Shown here in pieces: positions 1 to 9,613 of a stretch of 40,275 nt of DNA. Source of the DNA: an uncultured Clostridia bacterium (GTDB lineage: Bacteria; Bacillota; Clostridia; Christensenellales; UBA1242); the NCBI GenBank assembly GCA_947625165.1, contig CANQNH010000004.1:1-40275 (forward strand), given 5' to 3'. The position numbers were made by a program, and so were the translations under genes. The notes under the pieces were generated by a model. The model did not search any database. It had not been told where the DNA came from and saw only the letters and a list, made by a program, of their open reading frames with translations. Each line of letters begins with the position of its first letter. Position 1 is the first letter of the stretch.

Positions 1-3000
1 TTGACATCCCAAGGCAATGAAGCGGTGTCTTCAACGGCCGGAGATGGCAACAACTGGAACCTCGGCTTTTTAAATGATGAAAACTCTGGTGCCTCGTTCT
101 ATAATTATGCGGATTTTATGATGGCTCAAACGACACAGTATGCAGAGTCCGCAAGTTTCAAGACCTATGATGAGTTGTTGAAAGAAAACATCACGGGAAT
201 GTCTGGCGATGGCAATTCTTTGGCTGTTGACATTTGTGAGATCTCTGAACAAGAGGAAAATGTTCGAAAACAAATTGATGAAATTGATGACAAAACTGAC
301 CAAAGCTCTTTTGAACAGCGCACAATAGATGGTGTTGACACCGCATTTGTTTCGTCTGGGAGTGATCTTCTGATGGTGACAGACCCTTATGCATATGAGG
401 CAGAAGTGGATTTGGACACATTGAAAAATATGTTCCATAATGATTTGTTTACATCTTCTTGGGAAACTTCGACGGATACTTCTGGGTTTATCTTACGCGC
501 AAATGGAAGGCAAGTTCAAGCAAAATTTGAATGGGTCAAAGAAGGCCGTAAAAATACAGGGCTTCGCATTTCGGCGAATTTGCCAGAAAAATACGAAGAA
601 CTCACTTTGCTCTACTCAAGTGCCAAGGTTGAAACCGAAGTTAAGCTTGGAAAGAAAAATATCATTTATGAAGGCGGAGTTCTCAAATTTGATCTTCGCG
701 GACTTCTTTCAAACGAGAGATTTGATGCTCTTGGAAATATGTCTGTTGCAAAATTCAAGAGTAGGTCAAATGTCGAAGATAAAATTAAAATGATTTACTC
801 CATTGCTGCACACAGCGGAATAGTTACTGCAGATGACCTTGATGCAGCTGCTGCAGGCGGAACATCTATGAGTCCATTCAGGATTGGACTGTTCTTTGAG
901 GACAATGATGAGGTCGTTCACAATCTGTCCATTTCACGAGCAGAAAAGAAAGAGACAGGCAAGCAACTTATTGTGACACCTGAATTGGAAGGTGTGGTGG
1001 AGAAAGATGATTTTGACAATCTCACAATGAAGTTTAAAACAGATAGCGAAAATTGGGAGTATACTTTCAAGAAGAATGTTGAAAATGGATATTTTGGCAT
1101 TAGAATTGAAGAATGGCTTTTGGTTGAAGGCGAAGGGCTTTTGCTTAATTTCCAAACCAAGACAAATGCTGCTGAAGGTGGAGAAGTCAAAATCACGCCG
1201 AATAAAAAAACTGTCACTATTAAAGATTTCAAGGAAACGAACATTGAAACAGTGCTTGAAAATGGAAATGTGGAAGACTTTTTTGCACTTGATGAACCAA
1301 CCGATGCAAAAACTTTGACATTGGATCTTTCAAAACTTAAAAATGTGCTTTTATCAGAGATGCCATCTAATGGGCAGATTGCATTTGGAACAGATGGCGT
1401 CTTTAGTGTCAATTTTGATGGAACTAATTGGAATATCAATGGCTCAAATTCATTTGCATATAATGGTGGCACAGTTTTGAGCCTTTCAATTGAAGACAAT
1501 TTATTGAAAATTTCTTCCAGGGCAAATTATAATTTTGACGGATTGATAAAAACCATAAATTCAATGAATGTTTATTACAATATTATGCAGATTAACTATA
1601 CCGCAGTGGAAGAGTTGCTTGATCCTCGTGACCTCGCAGCGAAGACAATAGAAATTTATTCTGAGGGCTCAGCAAGAATCGTTCTTGAAACAACAGAATT
1701 TGAGTGGGTGACAGAGGCTGGAGAACTTAACCCATCTGTTGAGGGTGGAACAGGAGAAAATATCTTTGGTGTCAAATTTTACTCAAAGGACATTAATTTT
1801 GTGGCGAAACCAAAAGAGAACACGGCAAAAATCAAAGCACGTGGTTGCAGCTTTGGGTATGAACTTGAAACTTGGAATGTTGAAGGTGGAACAAACGATT
1901 TGGTTATTGGTGATTTTGTCAATGCATCAAATTCATTTAATGCTGTTGCCGATGTTGCCTGGGAGAACTGGGATATGTCAAGCGGTGTCACAATCAAATT
2001 TGTTTATCATATCACAAAAACAACGCTCACTGGTGAAGATGGGATTGATTTTGACAGTGAAGATGATCTGGAAATTTCTGGCACAAGTGATGGTGGAATA
2101 ATGAACAGCTTGAATTTATCTTACCAGAATGCCGAAACTGGAGAAAATGTTGCTGTGACCGTAACAAGATCTAACACACAGGGTTCGGATTATTATAAAA
2201 ACAAAATTCACAAGCTTGTAACTTCTGGTCGTGACGCAGTTAACTTTATTGAAACTCATTATGAAGGAGCCTATGTGTCTGGAGAGGGCGATTCAGCAGA
2301 GGCTTATGAATATTCATACATCTATCGTGTTTTTGACAACAATTGTATTGTCCTTGACTATCAGGTTCTTCAATCAATAGCTGAAGAAAAAGATGGTGAT
2401 GATAATGTTACAAAATCAACCATGAATTACGACATCATCAGATATGTCAAGAAGGCTGACGGAAAAGTTGATAAATATTTGTTAGATTATGAGATCATAA
2501 CAACATATCCTAAAGACGAAGATGATGAAATGACAGTCGACATTAAGGAAAAACAAACTGACGTCCAACAAAATATTTTTGATGGCTTGCAATATTTTAG
2601 ACAGCAGGAAGTTTCAAGAGAAGGTGTTTCTTGGACAATTAATGTTGATTATGTTGTCACAAATATGAATTCCAAGACTGTTCGTTTTGCACGTTACAAC
2701 AATGAAAAACCTTTGAATGCTGGAGTTAAAGGAAAGATTTCAAAATGGGTTTCGGGAGACGAACAACAAACGACTGCTATGCATACAGATGAAAGTTATT
2801 CCGTTGGAGCAAGTCAATATGGACGTCTTACCCATGGAGATGTTGAAGTTAATTCGTATAGATATAAATTGCACGAGCAAAGTTCATATACAAGAGCAAC
2901 TGGAAGAAACTTTTCGCTGCCAGATTTTGCTGAAGAAGGTGTGATATATAGTTACGACTTTGCATACACGGAAATTTATCAACCAAAATCAAATTTGGAA

Positions 3001-5247
3001 GTCATTGACAAACCAACAGAAGAAGATGCAGAACTTGAAAAGAACAAGTTTTATGTGACAGAGTCAGATGCGTCTTTGATCAATCAGGTCCTTTTTGTTG
3101 ATGATATTAATGCGAAAAAATCACTTAATGGAAAATCTTTGACCATTTTTGGTGCAGGTTACTTCTGGAAATATCATTCTGTGGATGCAGCATCAGTTAT
3201 TGGCAATGACAGTATTATTGTGGATATTTCAAACTTGAGAGTGATTGTTTCGACAATGGGTGCTGTGCTTGGAGAAAAGGCAAAAGGAAATGAAGTGAGT
3301 TTCTTTGGGAGTATCGCAAATTTTGATACAGACTTGACAATTTTTAACAATAATCTTCAAAATTCTTCTTCAAATATGACAATTTCGAGCTTGGACATCC
3401 CGTATGAAGCTGAAGAGCAAATCATAGATGAAAGGACTTCGTCAAGCGTTGTACTTAAAAATATCATACTTTCCGGCAATGGTCAAAACGGCAAACCTGG
3501 GACATCGGCCAGCAAGGTTGGTCAACAAGGGGGTCTTCCAGGATCAATCACATTGGGCTTAAATTCGACTCCGTTGTTTGTCAGGGCAGGTGTTGCTGGA
3601 CAAGGCGGATATGGATTTGATGGCTCAAATGGCTATTTTAATGGTTCAAAGATTGTTGCTGGGCAAGAAGCCGGCGAAGCAGGAGAAACTCCTCTTGATG
3701 CAACAGGGACAAAAGTTGCCTCTGGAGAAATAAAAATTGCAAGTGAAGGAGAAGACCTGGGGGACTATAGCAGTCAAGCAAATACAAGAGATGTATTCAC
3801 ACAGCAAAGCTCCGGATGTGGTGGGATCAAGGGCTTTGCAGTGATTGATTGCTCATACAAAGCTGGTTCGGGAAACAACTGGTTTAACAATTCTGTTTCA
3901 GCAATGGACACCAATAGATTCCGTTGCCTCTATAATGACAGTAATGGCAATTTGGTGAATAGCAACTGGTGTGATTGGATGTCGAGTTATGAAAAAAGAA
4001 CTGGCGAAAGGACTAGATGCTTTGGCGCAAAAAGAAATTGGGTAGAGGATTTGATGGGCAGTGGTGGACTTTGGAATTTGACTTGGGCTGACACTTACAG
4101 AGTTGAAAAATATTGGAGATTTGGAAATGCAGCATTCACAGACAGAGACTCTCTAAGCGTGTATTTGGCAAACGGAGAAATTGACAGAGGTCGGGGTGAC
4201 AAGGGTGGCTATTGGTCAGATAAATTGGCGACTGGACTTTCAAATGAAAGAAGCAATCCTTCATATAAAAAAGGTGTTCTGACAAAGAATGTTGAAAAAT
4301 TCAATATAAGTGTTCGCGCACAACAAGTACAGCAAAACGATGGCGGGGGAGCTGCCCTGGACTTCTTCTTCGGTCTAGAAAATGACACGCTTTTACGTTT
4401 CGGTGATGTTAAAGTTGTTGAGTGGACAGATGGAAAGGACATTAACTATGGTGGCGAAGTTGTCTTTCCAAGCGGAAGTGGCTCGTTTGTTCACGACGAC
4501 ATGGCACAAGAATTTGGTGACGGAAAAGTTCGCCCAAGCACTGTTGAAGGACACAAGTGGGAAGCAACGGCTGACATTGCTGGTGAAAAGAGGACAGTTT
4601 ATAACGATAGCTCAGATCGTTCTGGTGATTGGTATGGATCATTTGAAGATAGCAGCCCAGATCATCCTTATAATGCGTGGGATTCGACCAAGTTTGTTTG
4701 GGACGGAATTGAAAAGAATTGGAGGGTTGATGGCACAGACGGCACTGCATACTATTTTGATGAAGAGTTTTATGAATATTTAAAGATAAACTATTTGTTT
4801 AGCATTGAACAGGATGGCAAGTGGAGGAGCATAGATTGGTTGCAGTTCAGTTTTACATCAGGAAGCAAAAATTATAAAGATGGCTTTGACGAAATTATAA
4901 AAATATCAGACAGTGGAAGAGGCTTTGATATCACGATATTAAACAGTATGGATGACGACGGCAATAGAGACTTCTTGTATAAAAGAGGTCATTGGTCGTC
5001 TGGCTGGAGTGCATATGGAACTTGCTTTGATGAAGAGGATTTGGAATATCATTTGGTAGTCGGCTCAGCATATGGCAATGCAGGGCTTACTGTTCTTGAA
5101 AGAAATAGTGGTGATTGGTGCGTGTTCCAATTTGAAAGAAGTTATCTTTCTTCACGAGACAAATATAGTTGGACATTTACTTGCTCGGAGAGAAACAACA
5201 GTAATTGGTATCATAGGCAATTCATAAATGGAGAGAAATATTCTTGA
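1..5247 (+). CDS. giant extracellular protein, C-terminal part (5' end outside window)
   Basis: An open frame from base 1 to a TGA at 5245-5247 gives at least 1748 residues. The TTG at base 1 is only the window edge: there is no ribosome site or signal peptide, so the real start lies upstream. I do not recognise a named family. What can be seen: a short charged, coiled-coil-like stretch at about residues 84-102; long beta-type, Asn/Thr/Gly-rich sequence; a Gly-rich collagen-like patch (GQNGKPG, GQQGGLPG, GEAGETP) at about 1158-1240; and a last third with about twenty Trp and most of the Cys. There is no LPXTG sorting signal or C-terminal membrane segment. The composition resembles the giant lipoprotein at 23485, so a cell-surface or secreted adhesin or matrix role is likely but inferred. 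radC starts 18 bases after the stop. Confidence 0.75.
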   Translation: MTSQGNEAVSSTAGDGNNWNLGFLNDENSGASFYNYADFMMAQTTQYAESASFKTYDELLKENITGMSGDGNSLAVDICEISEQEENVRKQIDEIDDKTDQSSFEQRTIDGVDTAFVSSGSDLLMVTDPYAYEAEVDLDTLKNMFHNDLFTSSWETSTDTSGFILRANGRQVQAKFEWVKEGRKNTGLRISANLPEKYEELTLLYSSAKVETEVKLGKKNIIYEGGVLKFDLRGLLSNERFDALGNMSVAKFKSRSNVEDKIKMIYSIAAHSGIVTADDLDAAAAGGTSMSPFRIGLFFEDNDEVVHNLSISRAEKKETGKQLIVTPELEGVVEKDDFDNLTMKFKTDSENWEYTFKKNVENGYFGIRIEEWLLVEGEGLLLNFQTKTNAAEGGEVKITPNKKTVTIKDFKETNIETVLENGNVEDFFALDEPTDAKTLTLDLSKLKNVLLSEMPSNGQIAFGTDGVFSVNFDGTNWNINGSNSFAYNGGTVLSLSIEDNLLKISSRANYNFDGLIKTINSMNVYYNIMQINYTAVEELLDPRDLAAKTIEIYSEGSARIVLETTEFEWVTEAGELNPSVEGGTGENIFGVKFYSKDINFVAKPKENTAKIKARGCSFGYELETWNVEGGTNDLVIGDFVNASNSFNAVADVAWENWDMSSGVTIKFVYHITKTTLTGEDGIDFDSEDDLEISGTSDGGIMNSLNLSYQNAETGENVAVTVTRSNTQGSDYYKNKIHKLVTSGRDAVNFIETHYEGAYVSGEGDSAEAYEYSYIYRVFDNNCIVLDYQVLQSIAEEKDGDDNVTKSTMNYDIIRYVKKADGKVDKYLLDYEIITTYPKDEDDEMTVDIKEKQTDVQQNIFDGLQYFRQQEVSREGVSWTINVDYVVTNMNSKTVRFARYNNEKPLNAGVKGKISKWVSGDEQQTTAMHTDESYSVGASQYGRLTHGDVEVNSYRYKLHEQSSYTRATGRNFSLPDFAEEGVIYSYDFAYTEIYQPKSNLEVIDKPTEEDAELEKNKFYVTESDASLINQVLFVDDINAKKSLNGKSLTIFGAGYFWKYHSVDAASVIGNDSIIVDISNLRVIVSTMGAVLGEKAKGNEVSFFGSIANFDTDLTIFNNNLQNSSSNMTISSLDIPYEAEEQIIDERTSSSVVLKNIILSGNGQNGKPGTSASKVGQQGGLPGSITLGLNSTPLFVRAGVAGQGGYGFDGSNGYFNGSKIVAGQEAGEAGETPLDATGTKVASGEIKIASEGEDLGDYSSQANTRDVFTQQSSGCGGIKGFAVIDCSYKAGSGNNWFNNSVSAMDTNRFRCLYNDSNGNLVNSNWCDWMSSYEKRTGERTRCFGAKRNWVEDLMGSGGLWNLTWADTYRVEKYWRFGNAAFTDRDSLSVYLANGEIDRGRGDKGGYWSDKLATGLSNERSNPSYKKGVLTKNVEKFNISVRAQQVQQNDGGGAALDFFFGLENDTLLRFGDVKVVEWTDGKDINYGGEVVFPSGSGSFVHDDMAQEFGDGKVRPSTVEGHKWEATADIAGEKRTVYNDSSDRSGDWYGSFEDSSPDHPYNAWDSTKFVWDGIEKNWRVDGTDGTAYYFDEEFYEYLKINYLFSIEQDGKWRSIDWLQFSFTSGSKNYKDGFDEIIKISDSGRGFDITILNSMDDDGNRDFLYKRGHWSSGWSAYGTCFDEEDLEYHLVVGSAYGNAGLTVLERNSGDWCVFQFERSYLSSRDKYSWTFTCSERNNSNWYHRQFINGEKYS

Positions 5248-5265
5248 TAAGAAGGAGATGAATAA

Positions 5266-6033
5266 ATGGGAAAAGAAAGTGAGCTTGGAAAGGATAATAA
5301 AAAGAAAGAAAAAGGCGAGAAAGACATTCACAAGGGGCATCGCGCCCGACTTGTCAACAGTGCCACTGAGGCAGGGCTTGAGGCCATTGGTGAAATTCAA
5401 GCGATGGAATGCTTTCTGACTTACATCTTCCCGCGCGGCGATGTCAATCCTCTTGCACACCGACTTCTGTCAAAGTTTGAAAGTTTCAACAATGTGATTG
5501 AAGCAAGTTACGAGGATTTGAAATCGGTGAAGGGCATCAATGACCGCTCCGCAAAAATGATTCGTTTGTTTTGTGAATATTTCTATTACTACACCTCAAT
5601 GCGTATTGGCAAAAAATATCGCGTCACAAGCAGAAATGATTTGTATGATGTTGTTGAGGACTTTTTGCGACTTCGCACAACCGAGCATTTGCTTTTGCTT
5701 GCAATCAGTCCCGCACATCTCATCACTCACAAAAGGATGATAAACATGCAAAATGCAAGCGAAGTTGGAATATCAACACTTGAACTCACAAATTTCATCA
5801 CTTCGTCAAGAGCGTGCTCGTTTGTGGTTGCACATTGTCATCCATATGGCAGGGCGTTGCCATCGCCGGCTGATGAGGACAGTTTTGAAATGATCAAACG
5901 GCTTTGCGAGTCTTGCGGAGTGAATTTGGTTGACTCATTGATTATTTGCGAGGACGGAATTTACAGCCAATGCGAGTCAGAATATGTGCGTGATTTTGGT
6001 GACATCTCTTCGCTGAAGAAACTGACGGTTTGA
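5266..6033 (+). CDS. radC: RadC-family JAB/MPN-domain protein
   Basis: 255 residues, normal length for the RadC (UPF0758) family. The N-terminal part carries the family's HRARL...GLEA opening, followed by a helix-hairpin-helix-like stretch (LKSVKGINDRSAKMI, about 85-99). The C-terminal JAB domain keeps the metal motif H190-x-H192, S200, D203 (AHCHPYGRALPSPADED), so it should bind zinc. Members are often listed as DNA-repair proteins, but their reaction is not established; the JAB fold suggests a metalloprotease or nuclease-like activity. The ATG at 5266 has AGGAG at 5253-5257. The gene follows the giant surface gene by 18 bases and is probably read from the same transcript, an odd partnership. 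It converges on the small gene at 6056. Confidence 0.93.
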   Translation: MGKESELGKDNKKKEKGEKDIHKGHRARLVNSATEAGLEAIGEIQAMECFLTYIFPRGDVNPLAHRLLSKFESFNNVIEASYEDLKSVKGINDRSAKMIRLFCEYFYYYTSMRIGKKYRVTSRNDLYDVVEDFLRLRTTEHLLLLAISPAHLITHKRMINMQNASEVGISTLELTNFITSSRACSFVVAHCHPYGRALPSPADEDSFEMIKRLCESCGVNLVDSLIICEDGIYSQCESEYVRDFGDISSLKKLTV

Positions 6034-6055
6034 AAATTTGCGACATTTTTGCAAG

Positions 6056-6436
6056 TTATTTCAGCAAAAGCCAACAAATAAGCGAGGACAAAAAACTTCC
6101 CAAAAATGATGCTAAAAAACACAGAAAAACGGTCAAAAAATTGATTTTTGGCTGTTTTTCTTTTATTTTTTTGAAATTTTTCGGTTTTTCGTTTTCCAAA
6201 ACTTCATAGCCATATGGCAAAACGGCCAAGCAGAAAACATCGTCATCGTCATATTTCACCGAAACGAGCTCTTGTCTTTCCAGATGCACCAAAATGTTTT
6301 TGACGGCATCGCTGTCCATCCGATATCGTCTTGGAATTGCCATTATGATGTCGGGGATTTCAATGATTTTGTAACTTCCATCTGGGCATTCTTTTGCCAA
6401 TATTGACAGCACAAGTTTGGATTTTAAATCAATCAT
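6056..6436 (-). CDS. small winged-helix-like protein with C-terminal membrane anchor
   Basis: 126 residues, no recognised family name. Residues 1 to about 75 look like a winged-helix DNA-binding fold: a helix (KSKLVLSILAKE), a second helical unit (IPDIIMAIPRRYRMDSDAVKNILVHLERQ), then a beta wing (LVSVKYDDDDVFCLAVLP). A Lys-rich linker (about 84-97) leads to one hydrophobic C-terminal segment (FLTVFLCFLASFLGSFLSS), so the fold would face the cytoplasm on a tail anchor. The same plan is seen in the gene at 6727 on the opposite strand, and the two are probably diverged paralogues. The ATG at 6434-6436 has only a weak A/G-rich leader. A role as a membrane-held regulator is inference from the fold alone. 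Confidence 0.75.
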   Translation of the reverse strand: MIDLKSKLVLSILAKECPDGSYKIIEIPDIIMAIPRRYRMDSDAVKNILVHLERQELVSVKYDDDDVFCLAVLPYGYEVLENEKPKNFKKIKEKQPKINFLTVFLCFLASFLGSFLSSLICWLLLK

Positions 6437-6726
6437 AACAATATTTTTCTTTTTCTTGCGATTTTATATTCACAAAATTTGGAGAGAATAAAAGAAAAAC
6501 GCTATGTTCAAACTTGATTGACCAAAGGAGATTGGAATAGTCGGAGAAAAGGGCAGATGAAAAATAATAAAAAAAATCAATGAAAAGAATAAAAAATATT
6601 AAAACAATAAAAAGAAAAAACTATTAAGAAATTTTATAAGAAAAGTGGCAAAAAATTGAAAAAACATTAAAAAATTCGTAAAAAAATTGAAAAAATCAGA
6701 AAAAATATGCAATTTTTGGAGCAATA
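6437..6726. other. A-tract-rich divergent spacer
   Basis: 290 bases between two divergently read small genes. Most of the right half is runs of 4-8 A broken by one or two other bases, the pattern of intrinsically curved DNA. I see no convincing -35/-10 pair, hairpin or RNA gene. An ATTTTA at 6471-6476 could be the -10 (TAAAAT) of the minus-strand gene, but it lacks a good -35. Confidence 0.5.
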
Positions 6727-7083
6727 GTGACAAAAAAAGAAAAAATGGTTATGACATATTTGTGTGAAAAATGTCAGCAAAAGCGGACATATCTTGTTTC
6801 GCCGCAAGAAATCACGCAAGCGCTTTCAAAAAAATTTGTTCTTTCCATTGAAGAGATTGATGAAATTATGGTCACACTTGCAAACGAAAATTTGATTGAA
6901 TTTGTTGTTTCGGACAGCAAAAAGGGATATTTTTATTGCGTCAATCTCAAAAAAAATGGGCAATCGTTTGTCTATGACATCAAAAAAAATCGCAGAGTTT
7001 TTGGGCTTCTGATTTTGAGGAGCATTTTTCTTGCGACTGTCAGTTTTGTTTTTGGATTGATTTTGAAGGCGATTTTCAGTTGA
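6727..7083 (+). CDS. small winged-helix-like protein with C-terminal membrane anchor
   Basis: 118 residues, unnamed. It matches the 6056-6436 product in plan: helix (EKMVMTYLCEKC), helix-turn-helix-like part (VSPQEITQALSKKF, then SIEEIDEIMVTLANENLIEF), beta wing (GYFYCVNLKKNG), and one C-terminal membrane segment (VFGLLILRSIFLATVSFVFG, about 96-115) followed by KAIFS. The start is GTG at 6727, with GGAG at 6718-6721 five bases upstream. The stop lies 3 bases from the stop of the convergent XRE gene, with no terminator between, so the two transcripts must overlap. Function unknown; a membrane-tethered DNA-binding regulator is possible. Confidence 0.75.
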   Translation: MTKKEKMVMTYLCEKCQQKRTYLVSPQEITQALSKKFVLSIEEIDEIMVTLANENLIEFVVSDSKKGYFYCVNLKKNGQSFVYDIKKNRRVFGLLILRSIFLATVSFVFGLILKAIFS

Positions 7084-7086
7084 TTT

Positions 7087-7299
7087 TCAATCTTCCAATC
7101 CGACCAAATAGTCGATTGAACACTTGAAAAATTGTGCAAGTGTCATCAAAAAATCAATGTTCGGGCGAGTTTCATTTTTCAGCCATCTGGCAATTTGGGA
7201 TTGGGCGATGCCTGTTTCTTTGCTTAATTTGTTTTGAGAGATGTTGCATTCTTCCATAAGTTCTTTCAATCTGCTTGGAAATTTGTATAGTTCTTGCAT
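7087..7299 (-). CDS. XRE-family (Cro/C1-type HTH) transcriptional regulator
   Basis: 70 residues, essentially just an HTH_3 domain. The helix-turn-helix is ISQNKLSKETGIAQSQIARWLKNE at about residues 20-43, followed by the typical NIDFLMTLAQFFKCSIDYLVG ending. It should bind DNA as a dimer. The ATG at 7297-7299 is preceded on the minus strand by AGAGGT, a fair ribosome site. A minus-strand -10 (TATAAT, read at 7324-7319) lies inside a cluster of TATGCAAA/TTTGCATA palindromes at 7309-7367, so self-repression is likely. The same cluster lies in front of the divergent uvrB, which could make this repressor a controller of uvrB as well; that link is inference. Confidence 0.9.
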   Translation of the reverse strand: MQELYKFPSRLKELMEECNISQNKLSKETGIAQSQIARWLKNETRPNIDFLMTLAQFFKCSIDYLVGLED

Positions 7300-7308
7300 T
7301 TTGACCTC

Positions 7309-7367
7309 TTATGCAAAAATTATATGTAAATTTGCATAAAAAATCTTGACATATGCAGGTTTGCATA
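7309..7367. promoter_or_regulatory. palindromic operator cluster between xre and uvrB, with xre -10
   Basis: Two 14-base near-palindromes share the ideal ATGCAAATTTGCAT: ATGTAAATTTGCAT at 7324-7337 and ATGCAGGTTTGCAT at 7353-7366. A third half-site, TTATGCAAA, at 7309-7317 pairs perfectly with TTTGCATAA at 7331-7339. The xre -10 (ATTATA on plus, 7319-7324) sits between the half-sites. A plus-strand TTGACA at 7346-7351 lies between the two full sites but has no -10 at normal spacing. This is the expected form of an XRE autoregulatory operator. Confidence 0.7.
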
Positions 7368-7446
7368 ATGCTGCTTGTGGTAAATTTGAACAAAAAACTT
7401 TATTTTGACTGATTTTTGCGATATTTTATGGATTTTGAGTGCGATA

Positions 7447-7457
7447 TGTGTTAAAAT
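7447..7457 (+). promoter_or_regulatory. probable extended -10 of uvrB
   Basis: TGTG (7447-7450) followed by TAAAAT (7452-7457) is an extended -10 form that recurs at uvrA, hflX and DUF1858 in this window. No clear -35 is visible. Transcription would start near 7464, only about 4 bases before the uvrB ATG, and there is no Shine-Dalgarno sequence, so uvrB may be translated from a leaderless or nearly leaderless message. Confidence 0.45.
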
Positions 7458-7467
7458 AATAATTATC

Positions 7468-9438
7468 ATGGAAGAAAAATTTGTTTTACATTCAAAATTT
7501 AAACCCGCTGGCGACCAGCCGCAAGCCATTGAAAAACTCGTTGAAGGCATTGAGGATGGTTTGAAAGACCAAGTGCTTTTGGGCGTTACGGGCTCTGGAA
7601 AAACTTACACAATGGCAAACATCATCGAAAAAGTGCAAAAACCAACGCTTGTGATTGCGCACAACAAAACTTTGGCAGCGCAACTCTGCAATGAATTTCG
7701 CGAGTTTTTTCCTGAAAACCGTGTGGAATATTTTGTTTCCTATTATGATTATTATCAGCCTGAGGCATATATTGTCTCCACTGACACCTACATCGAAAAA
7801 GATATGAGCGTGAACGAGGACATCGACAAACTGCGTTCCTCCGCAACATCCTCCCTTCTTGAACGCAAAGACACCATTGTTGTGGCATCCGTTTCGTGTA
7901 TATATGGTTTGGGCAGCCCCGATGAATATTACAACCTCCACATCTCTTTGAGAGAAGGGGAAGAGTTTGACCGTGACGAGTTGATAAATCACCTCATCGC
8001 CATCCAATACACCCGAAACGACATAGACTTTCAAAGGACAACATTCCGCGTCAACGGCGATGTTGTGGATATTTTTCCGGCAAACACGAGCGAATATGCC
8101 ATTCGTGTCCGCTTTTTTGGCGATGAAATTGAAAAAATTTTTGAATTTGACCCCGTGAGTGGAAATATGATCAACGAAGTGAGTTTCGTGGCAATCTATC
8201 CTGCAACGCACTATGCTGTTGGCTCAAACACGCTGCAAAAGGCGATTGAGGAAATCGAAAAAGACAGAGAAAAGGCCATCAAAGACTTTGAAGCGCACGG
8301 CAAACCACTGGAGGCAGAAAGAATTGGTCAGAGGGTGGCATATGACCTGGAAATGATGAAAGAAGTGGGCTATTGCAGCGGAATTGAAAACTATTCACGC
8401 TATTTTGACGGCAGAAAACCTGGAGAAGCGCCATACACTTTGATTGACTATTTTCCAAACGACTTTTTGACTATCATTGACGAGAGCCATATGACAATTC
8501 CTCAAGTGCGGGCGATGTTTAATGGCGACAAAGCAAGAAAAAATTCTTTGGTGGAATATGGGTTTCGTTTGGAGGCGGCGCGTGACAATCGGCCTTTGAA
8601 ATTTGATGAGTTTGAGAAAAAACTTAAACAAACCATCTATGTTTCCGCAACACCTTCAAAATATGAACTTGACCGCGCGGGGCAGGTGGTGGAACAGGTT
8701 ATTCGTCCAACGGGGCTTTTGGACCCACAAATTGAAGTTCGACCAATCAAAAATCAGGTGGAGCAGTTGATGCAGGAGTGCAGAAAGACCATTGAGCGAA
8801 ATGCGCGTGTGCTTGTGACCACCCTGACAAAAAAGATGGCGGAAAGTTTGACAACCTATCTTGCCGACCACAAATTTAAGGTCAAATATCTGCACAGCGA
8901 AATTGACACAATGGAGCGTGTGGAAATCATCAATGGCCTCAGGCAAGGTGATTTTGACATATTGGTGGGCATCAATTTGCTGCGCGAGGGGCTTGATATG
9001 CCAGAAGTGGAACTTGTGTGCATTTTGGATGCCGACAAAGAGGGCTTTTTGAGGAGTGAAGGGGCGCTCATTCAGACCATCGGGCGTGCAGCGCGAAACG
9101 CAAATGGTCGTGTGATTATGTTTGCAGATGTTGTGACGGAGAGTATGCAAAAGGCGATTGACGAAACAAATCGCCGAAGAGCCATTCAGGAGAAATATAA
9201 TCAAGAAAATGGAATTGTTCCAAAAACAATCATCAAAGAAATCAAAAACACACTTGACATTTCCAAAAAAGTTTCTGAGAGCTCCATTTCCAAGAAAGAC
9301 ATTCCGATGGAGATTGACCGCCTGACGAGTATGATGAAAATTGCGTCTTCGCAACTTGATTTTGAGCGCGCGATTGAACTTCGAAACAAAATTAATAACC
9401 TCAAAAAGCGACTAAACAAAAAAGAAAAAATTGAATAA
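7468..9438 (+). CDS. uvrB: UvrABC excinuclease subunit B
   Basis: 657 residues, full length. UvrB is the damage-verifying helicase-like subunit of nucleotide excision repair: it is loaded by UvrA and recruits UvrC. Visible features: Walker A GVTGSGKT at residues 39-46; the beta-hairpin region ([21 protein letters not shown]) near 92-112; the DESH helicase motif II near 338; helicase C motifs ([22 protein letters not shown]); and a C-terminal UVR domain ([23 protein letters not shown]) that contacts UvrC. The ATG at 7468 gives the family N-terminus ([17 protein letters not shown]); an upstream TTG at 7405 would add 21 hydrophobic residues unlike UvrB and is not used. There is no SOS box of the GAAC-N4-GTTC type upstream. 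Confidence 0.97.
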   Translation: MEEKFVLHSKFKPAGDQPQAIEKLVEGIEDGLKDQVLLGVTGSGKTYTMANIIEKVQKPTLVIAHNKTLAAQLCNEFREFFPENRVEYFVSYYDYYQPEAYIVSTDTYIEKDMSVNEDIDKLRSSATSSLLERKDTIVVASVSCIYGLGSPDEYYNLHISLREGEEFDRDELINHLIAIQYTRNDIDFQRTTFRVNGDVVDIFPANTSEYAIRVRFFGDEIEKIFEFDPVSGNMINEVSFVAIYPATHYAVGSNTLQKAIEEIEKDREKAIKDFEAHGKPLEAERIGQRVAYDLEMMKEVGYCSGIENYSRYFDGRKPGEAPYTLIDYFPNDFLTIIDESHMTIPQVRAMFNGDKARKNSLVEYGFRLEAARDNRPLKFDEFEKKLKQTIYVSATPSKYELDRAGQVVEQVIRPTGLLDPQIEVRPIKNQVEQLMQECRKTIERNARVLVTTLTKKMAESLTTYLADHKFKVKYLHSEIDTMERVEIINGLRQGDFDILVGINLLREGLDMPEVELVCILDADKEGFLRSEGALIQTIGRAARNANGRVIMFADVVTESMQKAIDETNRRRAIQEKYNQENGIVPKTIIKEIKNTLDISKKVSESSISKKDIPMEIDRLTSMMKIASSQLDFERAIELRNKINNLKKRLNKKEKIE

Positions 9439-9561
9439 ATTAAACTGCAAAATTTTGTTATTTTTCATTTTTTTTGAGTTTTTCTTGCTTTTTTTTAATT
9501 TTTTATGCTTATTTTGCGCGTTTTGTTGTGCGAAGGCAGGCTGTTTTTTAAAAATTGCCTA

Positions 9562-9590
9562 TTGACAGATTGGTGCAAATATGATATAAT
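9562..9590 (+). promoter_or_regulatory. consensus promoter of the gene at 9614
   Basis: TTGACA at 9562-9567, 17-base spacer, TATAAT at 9585-9590. This is a perfect match at both boxes. The message should begin near 9597, giving a 17-base leader with GGAGG at 9603-9607. Confidence 0.85.
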
Positions 9591-9613
9591 ATCCTCATAT
9601 TTGGAGGTGAAAA

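Noticed and set aside
7405-7467. Earlier TTG start for uvrB
   Set aside because: It would add 21 hydrophobic residues absent from UvrB; ATG 7468 gives the conserved N-terminus.
7381-7467. LexA (SOS) box before uvrB
   Set aside because: GAAC occurs near 7388 but is not followed by GTTC four bases later; no GAAC-N4-GTTC was found before uvrB or uvrA.
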